64,000 nucleotides of DNA from Tardiphaga sp. GTDB lineage: Bacteria > Pseudomonadota > Alphaproteobacteria > Rhizobiales > Xanthobacteraceae. Below the pieces are notes generated by a model. The model was not told the DNA's origin. It did not search any database and was given only the letters and a program-made list of their open reading frames with translations. The translations under genes and the position numbers were made by a program. Every line of letters starts with the position of its first letter. Position 1 is the first letter of the stretch. The stretch covers positions 1 through 64,000 of the forward strand of contig JASBVG010000027.1 in NCBI GenBank assembly GCA_030147505.1, read 5' to 3'. This document shows, one piece after another, positions 16,841-24,520 of this stretch.

Positions 16841-18679
16841 GTGTTGTCGTTTGCCGGTTTTGTCATCGATCTGCAGCGCGCTGAGTTGCGCGGGCCGGGT
16901 GGCGACCTCATCCGATTGCGCCCGAAGGCATTCGATATGCTGGCCTTCTTTGCCGGCAACACCGGCCGCCTGCTCACCAAGCAGGAATTGATGGAGCGAT
17001 TCTGGCCGGGACTGCATGTCGGTGAGGACAGTCTCTTCCAGTGCATCCGTGAGATCCGCGCGGCGCTCGGCGACAGCCGGCGCGAGATCCTGCGCAACAT
17101 TTCCGGTCGCGGCTATCTGTTCGAAGCCGATGTCACCGTCACCGCGACGGCCGCGATCGAGCAGATCAGGCCCGATACATCCAGGCCTGAGACGTCGAGG
17201 GAAGATGCGGCGGGCGCAACCGGCCGTCCAGTTGAGGGAATCCTTGCCGCAGTGCCGGTGGATCGCGGCGGCGACGTCGCGCTGGCCGATCCGGTCGTCG
17301 CCGCGACTGTCGTCGACAACCGCTTGCCGGATCGCTCCACACCCCGTCTGTCGTCAGCGGTCCGGACGCGCGCTGGATGGCGCGTCATCGCCGTGGCCTG
17401 CGCCGCCGTCCTGCTCGTCGCAGCCGGCGTCGCGATGGTGCCGATGCTTGGCTCGCAAACGATGACACGGCATGTCCGTCCGTCCGTTGCCGTGATGCCC
17501 GTGGTCACCACCGATGGCGAGGTGCAGGTGCGCGCCATGGCTGCCGGTGTTACCGATCGCCTCAGTGCGGGCCTTGCGCGGATCGAGAATATCCGCGTCG
17601 TCGCGCCGGGACAGGCGACCGCGCGGGCATCGCTGGAGCCGGCCGTCGGGCGCGGACCGGCGGCCGACTACATTGTGAACGCGGAGCTGCTGAAGGACGA
17701 GCAGAACTGGCTGCTGCGCGCGCGCATGGAGCGGACGTCGAGCGGCGAGATCGTCTGGAGCGCCGATCTCACGGTCGCCAGCGGCGATGCCGATCGCGAT
17801 ACACAGCAGTCGCGGCTCGCCGCTGCCGTCGGCCATCCGCTGGCGGTGTGCATCAATGCGATCCTGAACGATGCCGTGGCCGGCACGCAGGGCGTGTCGG
17901 GGAGCGCCAAGGTTGCGGTGGAGCAGGCCACCGCCTCCATCGTGCACACAACGCCCGAACGGTTTCGCGTCGCCGAGGCGATGTTGCGCAAGGCGCTCGG
18001 CGATCATCCCGACAACATCGATGTCCAGGCAGCGCTGGCGGCGCTGCAGCTGCGTGGCATCCAGATGGTCTGGTACAAGCCGGAAGAGCGCGAGGCCGTG
18101 CGGCAAAGCGCGCAGGACCTGATGGAGCGCGTGCTGCGCGTCAAGCCGACCTATGTGCCGGTGCTGGAAAGCTATTGCCGCCTGCTCAGCGCCACCAACC
18201 GCTTCGTCGACAGTCTCGTCGCCTGCGCGCGGGTGCTGTCATTCGATCCGTGGAACGGGCTTGCGATCTATCACATCGGGCTCAACCAGATCTTCCTCGG
18301 CCGCTTCGAGGAAGCGGTGACGAATTTCAAGCTCGCCGATCAATACGACACGCCGACCGTGTCGCGCTGGACATGGTTGCTCGGCGCCGGTTTCGCGCTG
18401 AATTATCTCGAACGTTATGAGGAAGCGGCGTCCTGGCTTGAGCGCTCGCTCGCGGTCACGGAGGGAACCGGCCGGACCCATTTCATGCTGGTAACTGCCT
18501 ATCATCGCCTCGGGCGCAACGCCGAGGCGCAGGCGATGCTTGCAAAGGGAATGGCGCTGCGGCCGGGCGCGACGGCGGACAATATCGGGCCACCGACGGC
18601 GAATACGAGTCCGGTTTATCTTGAAGCGTCGGCGAAGCTGCGCGACATTCTCGTCGAGGCCGGTATGCCGCGGCGCTGA
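16841..18679 (+). CDS. membrane winged-helix (CadC-like) regulator with TPR domain
   Basis: About 612 aa from GTG 16841, where a GGGGG site precedes the start; an ATG at 16772 would add 23 residues but has no ribosome site. An OmpR/PhoB-type winged helix is at the N-terminus (FVIDLQRAELRGPG, LRPKAFDMLAFFAGN, GRLLTKQELMERFWPG, ISGRGYLF). One membrane span (VIAVACAAVLLVAAGVAMVP) follows at about residue 205 of the longer form, then a periplasmic TolB/adenylate-cyclase-associated-like segment (SVAVMPV...) and C-terminal TPR helices. This is the ToxR/CadC layout: sensing outside, DNA binding inside. Divergent from the autotransporter pair, it is a plausible regulator of them. Confidence 0.85.
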   Translation: MLSFAGFVIDLQRAELRGPGGDLIRLRPKAFDMLAFFAGNTGRLLTKQELMERFWPGLHVGEDSLFQCIREIRAALGDSRREILRNISGRGYLFEADVTVTATAAIEQIRPDTSRPETSREDAAGATGRPVEGILAAVPVDRGGDVALADPVVAATVVDNRLPDRSTPRLSSAVRTRAGWRVIAVACAAVLLVAAGVAMVPMLGSQTMTRHVRPSVAVMPVVTTDGEVQVRAMAAGVTDRLSAGLARIENIRVVAPGQATARASLEPAVGRGPAADYIVNAELLKDEQNWLLRARMERTSSGEIVWSADLTVASGDADRDTQQSRLAAAVGHPLAVCINAILNDAVAGTQGVSGSAKVAVEQATASIVHTTPERFRVAEAMLRKALGDHPDNIDVQAALAALQLRGIQMVWYKPEEREAVRQSAQDLMERVLRVKPTYVPVLESYCRLLSATNRFVDSLVACARVLSFDPWNGLAIYHIGLNQIFLGRFEEAVTNFKLADQYDTPTVSRWTWLLGAGFALNYLERYEEAASWLERSLAVTEGTGRTHFMLVTAYHRLGRNAEAQAMLAKGMALRPGATADNIGPPTANTSPVYLEASAKLRDILVEAGMPRR

Positions 18680-18711
18680 TGCTCAAGCGTGAGCGGCGCG
18701 GCGGTCGTCGC

Positions 18712-19035
18712 TTACTTGCCGTAAGTGCCGAGCAGCTGACCGAGATTCTGCATCACAAAGGCATTGGCGCGCAGCTGCGCTGCGCGGCCGTTCTGCAAGC
18801 GGACATCGATCTCATAGGTCGCTGGATCGATCTGCCGCATGCCGATCACCTGCACGATCTCCAGCGTTTCGACGGATGTCTGGGCCGGCTTTGCGGCGTG
18901 CTTCGGAGTGGCTGGAGCAGGCTTTGCTGTGCGCGGCGCCGGAGCGGCCGGAGCCTGGCTCGTCGCCGGAGCGGCGCCTTGCGCGAATGCGAGGGTGGGA
19001 ACAAGCAATGCGGTTGCGAGCACAAGAAATTTCAC
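18712..19035 (-). CDS. small secreted hypothetical protein
   Basis: A 107-aa protein beginning at GTG 19035, preceded by CAGGAG six bases upstream; this site decides against the ATG at 19053. Residues 1-18 (VKFLVLATALLVPTLAFA) are a Sec signal peptide. An Ala/Pro/Lys-rich linker follows, then a compact C-terminal domain (about residues 55-105) of alternating strands with VIGMRQIDPATYEIDVRLQNG. I do not recognise the family. It converges on the upstream regulator gene and is probably periplasmic. Confidence 0.7.
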   Translation of the reverse strand: MKFLVLATALLVPTLAFAQGAAPATSQAPAAPAPRTAKPAPATPKHAAKPAQTSVETLEIVQVIGMRQIDPATYEIDVRLQNGRAAQLRANAFVMQNLGQLLGTYGK

Positions 19036-19255
19036 GCCGGTCTCCTGAATCATCGAGCGGAATCGGGCTGTCGCTATAGCAGATTGCGGCAGAATTTATG
19101 GCAGCCGCGTCGTCTCCATCAAGCGGTTGATCTATCTGGCGATGCACGACAAATTGCCCGGCACCGGTCAGTGCCGGATTGAACCGGCCGCAGTTTGGCC
19201 TCGACCAAGGCAGACAATCGCGCGGCGAACACCGCTGCAAGACAGGAATGCAGGC

Positions 19256-20764
19256 ATGAATGCGACGATGAAACGGCTCGTACTCACCTTGGGTGTGCTG
19301 ATGAGCGCGACATTCGTGGCACTCCCGGCCTGGGCCGAGAAGCGCGTTGCTCTCGTGGTCGGCAACGACAATTATCGCAACGTCACGAAACTGCAGAAGG
19401 CCGTCAACGATGCCCGCGCCATGGGCGAGGTGCTGAAGAAGCTCGGTTTCGAGGTGATGGTTGCCGAAAACCAGACGCGGCAGGGTTTCAGCCAGGCGCT
19501 GCTGACCTTCGAGACCTCGCTCGACAAGGGAGACACTGCATTCTTCTTCTTCGCGGGCCACGGCTTCGAGATCACCGGCCAGAACTATCTGCTGCCCACC
19601 GACATTCCCGCGGCCACCGCCGGGCAGGAAGAACTGGTGCGCGACAGCGCTGTGCTCGCCGATCGCATCGTCGATCGCCTGCAGAACAAGGGCGTACGCA
19701 GTGCGATCCTCGTCTTCGATGCCTGCCGCAACAATCCGTTCGAGCGCAGTGGCGTCCGCGCGCTGAATGGCTCCGGCGGCCTCGCTCCGATGACGCAGCT
19801 GCCGGAAGGGGTGTTCTCGATCTTCTCCGCCGGACCGCGGCAGACCGCGCTCGATCGCCTGTCCAACAACGACACCGATCCGAATTCGGTGTTCACCCGC
19901 ACCTTCATCAAGGAGCTGCAGGAGCCCTCGCTCAATCTCGTGCAGATCGCGCAGCGCACGCGGCGCACCGTGAGCGAACTCGCCGAGACAGTGAAGCACC
20001 GCCAGGTGCCGGTCTATTTCGACCAGATGGTGGACGATGTCTTCCTCAACGGCCAGGCGCCGCCCAAGGCCGCAGCTGTGCAGGCTTCGACCATCCCGAC
20101 TGCGCAGCTGCCGAAGGTCGCGGCGCTACCGCCAGTGAACACGTCGCCGCTGCCGACGCCGGACAATCCGAACGCGCCGATCGCCAGCTTCTCGCGCCAC
20201 AATGGCGGCTGGACGGTGGTATTCTCCATCGTCGACCCCGCGCTAGGCATTTCCTGGCGCAGGGGCGACAGCGGCGATTTCCGCGAGACCGGATTCATGG
20301 ACACGCTCGATCCGCGCACGCGCAAGCGTCTGCCGAATCCGTCGATCCAGCTTAATGCGGATGAGCCGGCGACGACGTTGCAGGTGCGCTACATCGATGC
20401 GACCGGCGAGATGCAGGGGCCGTTCCCGATCCGCTTCGACCCGGAGGCCGCCTTGGTGCGTGACCAGAGGAAAATTCTGGACATGACTGCTTCCAACTGG
20501 CTGGAATTCGGCGGCTCCAACGGCTTGCTCTACTACACGCATCTGATCTCGTATCGCTGCGCGATCCGCGAGGTGAAGCTGGGCTTCGATACGTCCGTGC
20601 CGGATCAGGTTCTGAAGCTGCCGCCCTGCAATCAGCGCGATCCGATGGCGGTGCCGAGCAACGCGCCGATCTACATGAAGGTGCCCGGCGGCGCGCGTTC
20701 GGTTTCGGTGGAGTTGCAGTTCCGCGACGGCAGCGTGTCGGAGATCAGGACATTCCGGAAATGA
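19256..20764 (+). CDS. secreted caspase-like (peptidase C14) protein
   Basis: A 502-aa orthocaspase-type protein. A signal peptide ends near residue 27 (PAWA). A caspase p20-like domain covers about 30-255: RVALVVGNDNY, the catalytic His in FFAGHGFE (H102) and the catalytic Cys in VFDACRNNP (C157), so the dyad is intact. The C-terminal about 200 aa form a second, beta-rich domain (NGGWTVVFSIVDPALGISWR, then PFPIRFDP and SVSVELQFRDGS) with no clear family. The ATG at 19256 is the last start before the signal peptide; 19268 is an alternative. The stop overlaps the next gene by 4 bp. Likely a periplasmic or exported Arg/Lys-specific protease; the substrate is unknown. Confidence 0.88.
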   Translation: MNATMKRLVLTLGVLMSATFVALPAWAEKRVALVVGNDNYRNVTKLQKAVNDARAMGEVLKKLGFEVMVAENQTRQGFSQALLTFETSLDKGDTAFFFFAGHGFEITGQNYLLPTDIPAATAGQEELVRDSAVLADRIVDRLQNKGVRSAILVFDACRNNPFERSGVRALNGSGGLAPMTQLPEGVFSIFSAGPRQTALDRLSNNDTDPNSVFTRTFIKELQEPSLNLVQIAQRTRRTVSELAETVKHRQVPVYFDQMVDDVFLNGQAPPKAAAVQASTIPTAQLPKVAALPPVNTSPLPTPDNPNAPIASFSRHNGGWTVVFSIVDPALGISWRRGDSGDFRETGFMDTLDPRTRKRLPNPSIQLNADEPATTLQVRYIDATGEMQGPFPIRFDPEAALVRDQRKILDMTASNWLEFGGSNGLLYYTHLISYRCAIREVKLGFDTSVPDQVLKLPPCNQRDPMAVPSNAPIYMKVPGGARSVSVELQFRDGSVSEIRTFRK

Positions 20765-21975
20765 GCGGAGAGCTCTCCACGCGCTGCTGCATCGTCGGAG
20801 GCGGGCCGGCCGGCATGATGCTCGGCTATCTGCTCGGCCGTGCTGGTGTCGATACCATCGTGCTGGAGAAGCATGCCGACTTCTTCCGCGATTTTCGCGG
20901 CGACACCGTGCATCCATCGACGCTGCAGGTGATGGACGAGCTCGGCCTGATCGATGACTTCCTCAAGATCAAGCACGACCGTATTGCGAAAATGGACGGC
21001 TATTTCGGCGAGCACAAACTACGCATCGTCGATATCACCCGCACTTCTGCGAAGTATCCGTTCATCGCCTTCATGCCGCAGTGGGATTTTCTCAATTTCC
21101 TCCGCGACAAGGGACAGAGCTTCCCGCATCTGAAAGTGATGATGCAGACGGAGGCGACCGATCTTGTCTGGTCGGGTGCGCAGGTCGTCGGTGTGAAAGC
21201 GACAACGGAGCAGGGCTCCATCGAGATTCGTGCCGATCTCGTGGTTGCCTGCGATGGCCGTCATTCGGTGTTGCGGCCGGCCGCCAAGCTCGCGGTCGAA
21301 GACATCGGGGCGCCGATGGACATTCTCTGGTTTCGCATCGCCAAGGGACCCGAGACCGAAAGCGTATTCGCACGGCTCGAGCCCGGCAAGATGATGGTGA
21401 CCATCGATCGCGGCGACTACTGGCAATGCGCCTATGTGATCGCCAAGAACCATTTCGGCGAGGTCAAGGGCAGGGGCATCGAGGCTTTCCGCTCGGAAAT
21501 ATCGCGGCTGGCGCCGATCCTCGCCGCGCATGTCGACGACGTGAAGAGTTGGGATGACGTCAAGCTACTCACTGTCGCTATCAGCCGACTAAGGCGCTGG
21601 CACTTGCCGGGCTTGCTGTGTATCGGCGATGCCGCCCATGCGATGTCACCGGTCGGAGGGGTCGGTGTGAACATCGCCGTGCAGGACGCTGTCGCCACCG
21701 CCAATCTGCTGGCGGCGAAGTTGCAGAAAGGGCCGGTCAGCGAAGACGATCTCGATGCGGTGCGCCAGCGCCGCGAATTCCCGATGCGTGTGACTCAGGC
21801 GCTCCAGGTCATGATGCAGAACAACATCATCAGCCGCGCGCTGGCGCCCGGCGATCAGCCGCTGACCCCGCCGCTGGCGATGCGCCTCGTCAGCGCGCTT
21901 CCGTGGTTGCAGGGACTGACGGCACGCCTCCTTGCAATCGGCGTTCGCCCCGAGCATGTGCGATCGCCGGCGTGA
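20761..21975 (+). CDS. FAD-dependent aromatic-type monooxygenase
   Basis: A 404-aa flavoprotein monooxygenase of the PHBH/UbiH class. Motifs are the N-terminal Rossmann fingerprint IVGGGPAGMMLGYLLGRAGV (residues about 11-30), the DG-type segment VVACDGRHSVLR (about 162-173) and the ribose-binding GDAAHAMSPVGGVGVN (about 287-302). It probably hydroxylates an aromatic or quinone-like substrate with NAD(P)H and O2 in the cytoplasm; the substrate cannot be told from sequence. ATG overlaps the stop of the caspase gene, so the two are translationally coupled, an unusual pairing. Confidence 0.88.
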   Translation: MSGELSTRCCIVGGGPAGMMLGYLLGRAGVDTIVLEKHADFFRDFRGDTVHPSTLQVMDELGLIDDFLKIKHDRIAKMDGYFGEHKLRIVDITRTSAKYPFIAFMPQWDFLNFLRDKGQSFPHLKVMMQTEATDLVWSGAQVVGVKATTEQGSIEIRADLVVACDGRHSVLRPAAKLAVEDIGAPMDILWFRIAKGPETESVFARLEPGKMMVTIDRGDYWQCAYVIAKNHFGEVKGRGIEAFRSEISRLAPILAAHVDDVKSWDDVKLLTVAISRLRRWHLPGLLCIGDAAHAMSPVGGVGVNIAVQDAVATANLLAAKLQKGPVSEDDLDAVRQRREFPMRVTQALQVMMQNNIISRALAPGDQPLTPPLAMRLVSALPWLQGLTARLLAIGVRPEHVRSPA

Positions 21976-21980
21976 GACGG

Positions 21981-22015
21981 CAGGACGGGTTTGCGCTGCG
22001 CTCAAACCCGTCCTG
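21981..22015 (+). terminator. perfect hairpin after the monooxygenase gene
   Basis: A 13-bp perfect inverted repeat (CAGGACGGGTTTG / CAAACCCGTCCTG) with a 9-nt loop starts 6 bp after the monooxygenase stop. It lacks a clear T-run. The TTTGCGCTGCGCTCAAA core is also typical of dispersed repeats in this bacterial group. Probably ends the caspase-monooxygenase transcript. Confidence 0.65.
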
Positions 22016-22147
22016 CGAGCACTGTGAGAAGATGTGCCCAAGGTCGTTGGAGAGGCAAACAATAATATGGTGGCGTCTTCAGTCGGCTAATCGGATGGTT
22101 TGGGCTCACTGCCGCTTGCCGAGATTGCTTGTGTTCTAATTTTGTTC

Positions 22148-22176
22148 TTGACATCGACTCGTCCTTAGGTTGTTAT
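22148..22176 (+). promoter_or_regulatory. sigma70-type promoter
   Basis: TTGACA (22148-22153), a 17-bp spacer and TGTTAT (22171-22176), in a locally AT-rich region. Transcription would begin near 22183, giving an about 350-nt leader before the HTH gene. Confidence 0.55.
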
Positions 22177-22253
22177 TTGGTTATCTCCTTTGCAGGGGCG
22201 CTATCATGAGTGTCATTGAGCGGAGAGATAGCCGCCTGGGGGAAGGAGGTCGC

Positions 22254-22292
22254 ATGTCTCCTTTGACTCGGGTGTTTGAGACCACCGTCTAG
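22254..22292 (+). CDS. possible 12-codon leader peptide
   Basis: ATG at 22254 follows GGAAGGAGGT, an almost perfect match to the 16S rRNA anti-Shine-Dalgarno, and opens a 12-aa frame (MSPLTRVFETTV) ending in TAG. An upstream in-frame ATG at 22206 would make 28 aa. It lies in the leader of the HTH gene. Such a strong site before a tiny frame is typical of translational leaders, but no codon bias or known family supports it. Confidence 0.3.
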   Translation: MSPLTRVFETTV

Positions 22293-22328
22293 TCCTAATA
22301 CGCGGTTCCCCGCTATTGCACGGCCGGT

Positions 22329-22352
22329 GAGCACTGGCGATCCAGTGGGCTC
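22329..22352 (+). promoter_or_regulatory. hairpin in HTH leader
   Basis: GAGC-ACTGG-CGAT-CCAGT-GG-GCTC forms a 9-bp stem with a 2-nt bulge and a 4-nt loop, placed between the mini-ORF and the HTH gene. The role is unknown. Confidence 0.35.
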
Positions 22353-22529
22353 TCCGGACGCATCCTGTCCATCCATCGCACCTTGCGGCGGGCGTCCTGT
22401 GCGCGTGCCCGCGAGGGGAGATCTTTCTTATACGTTGCACGTGCGAGCGTTGCGAGAACGGCACAGGCATGCCGGTCTTCGTCACGCCTGTGTCAGTTGT
22501 GTCTTTTTCCGTCGGAGAGGCGTGCGGTC

Positions 22530-22877
22530 ATGGCAAGTCGCGGACAACGGCTGGTCGAAGCGATGCAATTGCGCGGTTACACCAAGCAGCATGCCTTAGC
22601 CTACGCTCTCGGCGTTAATGAAAGCACCATCACGCGCTGGAAGAACGACGGGCCGATGACTCTGGACAACGTCGTGACGCTCTGCCGGCTCCTCGACGTC
22701 TCGGTCGACTGGTTCCTGAACGGCACCGGCAGCCTCGACGCCCATAACGGATCGCAGCCCGCCGTCGGGGCCGAGACGCCCCTGGCCCTGACCATCCGGC
22801 GCGCCGAACTGGTGATGACCGATCGCGCGCAAGCCATGCTCGTCGCCTTCATCGACGAAATCCTCCCGGCTCGGTGA
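22530..22877 (+). CDS. XRE-like helix-turn-helix protein
   Basis: A 115-aa protein with an N-terminal Cro/C1-type HTH (about residues 5-60): GQRLVEAMQLRGYTKQHALAYALGVNESTITRWKNDGP, with DNVVTLCRLLDVSVDWFLNG completing the fold. The C-terminal half is a short helical segment (RRAELVMTDRAQAMLVAFIDEIL) probably used for dimerisation. The ATG at 22530 follows GGAGAGG; upstream in-frame starts (for example 22383) have no such site and read through leader sequence. A likely transcription factor. The target is unknown; the downstream beta-rich gene and its ATTAC/GTAAT palindrome are candidates. Confidence 0.85.
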   Translation: MASRGQRLVEAMQLRGYTKQHALAYALGVNESTITRWKNDGPMTLDNVVTLCRLLDVSVDWFLNGTGSLDAHNGSQPAVGAETPLALTIRRAELVMTDRAQAMLVAFIDEILPAR

Positions 22878-22949
22878 ATTCCCCGTAACGCAAGCACCGG
22901 CGGGCTCGATTGCGTGGGGCGCAAATCAAAAATCGAGAATGTTCTTTGT

Positions 22950-22961
22950 ATTACACGTAAT
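22950..22961. promoter_or_regulatory. ATTAC-AC-GTAAT palindrome (possible operator)
   Basis: A 5+5 bp inverted repeat with a 2-bp centre in the AT-rich gap between the HTH gene and the 320-aa beta-rich gene, about 70 bp before the latter's start. It is a possible HTH-dimer site. Confidence 0.3.
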
Positions 22962-23030
22962 GGTTGTGTTGCCGCTCTCACGCAAATTCATTGGGGGCGG
23001 TCTCATCGCAGCCTCAGCAGGAGACAGATC

Positions 23031-23993
23031 ATGGCCACGACCATCACGATCAACGTCACCAATAACAGTACGTCGCTCCAGAATTTCTACTTCTTCCAGC
23101 AGCCCGCACAGTATTCCGGCGGTCAGCAAGTCTACACCAACAGCCTTTACACGCAGGCGCTGCTGCCGTTCAAAACCTCCGGCGCAGTGCTCTCCTTCAC
23201 GATGATGCTGCAATATTATGCAGGCGTTCAGCAGCAGGTCGTGCCGCCCGCGGTCGGACAGCCGTCAGGGCAATTGGCGGCGATCCAGGCCATCAATCTC
23301 ACCCCGGCAGCCGGCGGCACCCAGACCAACAATACGACGACGATGCAGGTGCAGCCTTCGCTTGGCCTTTCACCGCCGGTCTCGACCGTTGGGCCGCAGA
23401 CCGGATCGTTTCGGATCGTGACGCCGACCTTCAATCCGGTGCTCACCAACTACAATGCCGGCTCGGCGGTGCAGTCGCTGACCGGAGCGATCACGCTGTC
23501 CAATTTCGTGACCGTGCAGCCGACCAGCAATCTCGATTGTCAGCCGGTAATCCTGTTCTATGTGCAGACCGGATCGTTCACCCCCGGAACGGTGATGAAC
23601 TTCACCAGTTCGTCGATCAATGCGGCGATCTGCGATGCGACCCAGGGCTTCACCACCTTCAATGTGTCCTACAATGTCGATGGCACCTGGACAGTCCAGA
23701 ACATGGTCAAGGCGCGTCTGGCGAATGGCGAGGAAGGGCTGATCGAGCACTCCAGCAAGTCGAGCGGCCTGATCGTTCCGGTGCAGCCGAATGCCGACGT
23801 CATGAACGAGGCCGGCACCGGCCTGCGTTCGACCGGGTATGCGGCGAATTTCAACAAGCCGATCACCGTGGCCAATCTCAGTGCGCCCGGCAATGTCAGC
23901 CAGTTCAGCGAATATCAGGTCGGCCCAACCGGAGGCCCGTATCAAGGCGTGATGTGCACCAACATCGCCGGCAATACGGCGACGTTCTCCTGA
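23031..23993 (+). CDS. beta-rich hypothetical protein, unknown family
   Basis: 320 aa, start fixed by CAGGAG seven bases before ATG 23031. It has no signal peptide or membrane segment. The composition is Asn/Thr/Gln/Ser-rich with alternating hydrophobic residues throughout (ITINVTNNSTSLQNFYFF at the N-terminus, then many short strands), predicting an all-beta soluble protein. Three cysteines are scattered. A middle part (NMVKARLANGEEGLIEHSSK, about residues 224-243) is the only charged stretch. I do not recognise a family. It is followed by a clear terminator and preceded by an HTH gene on the same strand. It could be a structural or surface-layer-like protein or a sugar-binding protein; no function is assigned. 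Confidence 0.75.
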   Translation: MATTITINVTNNSTSLQNFYFFQQPAQYSGGQQVYTNSLYTQALLPFKTSGAVLSFTMMLQYYAGVQQQVVPPAVGQPSGQLAAIQAINLTPAAGGTQTNNTTTMQVQPSLGLSPPVSTVGPQTGSFRIVTPTFNPVLTNYNAGSAVQSLTGAITLSNFVTVQPTSNLDCQPVILFYVQTGSFTPGTVMNFTSSSINAAICDATQGFTTFNVSYNVDGTWTVQNMVKARLANGEEGLIEHSSKSSGLIVPVQPNADVMNEAGTGLRSTGYAANFNKPITVANLSAPGNVSQFSEYQVGPTGGPYQGVMCTNIAGNTATFS

Positions 23994-24013
23994 TCCCGAC
24001 CATCAACAAAGCG

Positions 24014-24051
24014 CGCCGGGAGTCCTTCAGCGATTCCCGGCGTGTTATTTT
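24014..24051 (+). terminator. rho-independent terminator
   Basis: CGCCGGGA / TCCCGGCG stem with a 13-nt loop, followed by TGTTATTTT, lies 20 bp past the stop of the 320-aa gene. Confidence 0.75.
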
Positions 24052-24072
24052 GAGAATGGTGGGCGGTCGGTC

Positions 24073-24420
24073 TCAGATTGAAAAGCTGGTGCCGCAGCCG
24101 CAGGATGCGGTGGCGTTCGGATTGACGACCCGGAACGAGGCGCCGATCAGGTCGTCGACGAAATCCAGTTCGGAGCCGGCGAGGAACGGCGCCGATGCGG
24201 GATCGACCAACACGACGGCGGCATCGCGCTCGATCACCATGTCGTCCTCGGCCTTGGCGCGCTCGACGTCGAATTTGTACTGGAAACCCGAGCAGCCGCC
24301 GCCTTCGACCGAGACGCGCAGCATGGCGCCGTCACCTTCGGCCTTTAGGATCTCGCCGATCCGGCGCGCAGCGCTGGCGCTGACGGTGAGGGGGGCTTCG
24401 ATCGTGGCTGCATCGGTCAT
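24073..24420 (-). CDS. erpA: A-type Fe-S insertion protein (ErpA/IscA family)
   Basis: A 115-aa HesB/IscA-fold carrier that inserts Fe-S clusters into target proteins. Cluster cysteines are in GGGCSGFQYKF (about residue 51) and the C-terminal CGCGTSF (about 108-110). The start MTDAATIEAP at 24420 has GCGGAGCC upstream; a longer frame to 24471 reads into tRNA-like sequence. It is divergent from dgt. It differs from the suf-linked carrier at 5466, so the name erpA is by family resemblance and could equally be iscA-like. Confidence 0.88.
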   Translation of the reverse strand: MTDAATIEAPLTVSASAARRIGEILKAEGDGAMLRVSVEGGGCSGFQYKFDVERAKAEDDMVIERDAAVVLVDPASAPFLAGSELDFVDDLIGASFRVVNPNATASCGCGTSFSI

Positions 24421-24520
24421 CGTTTGGCTCCGCCGGAGGGATTCGAACCATTTGAATCTCCCGCGCTCCATAGTTAAGTGCGGCAGTCTCCGGAATCAAT
24501 TGGATCAAGGATAAACAGCC

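Larger units (their letters stand above)
21976..22529 (+). other. 554-bp non-coding stretch with long leader
   Basis: No convincing long gene is seen between the monooxygenase and the HTH gene. The stretch holds the terminator-like hairpin at its left end, a strong sigma70-like promoter at 22148, a 12-codon mini-ORF with a near-perfect ribosome site, and a stable hairpin at 22329. Together they suggest an mRNA leader of about 350 nt for the HTH gene, possibly regulatory, or a small RNA. Confidence 0.55.

Noticed and set aside
24421..24475. possible complete tRNA gene before erpA
   Set aside because: The T-stem does not pair and no matching 5' acceptor or anticodon arm is found, so at most a fragment.
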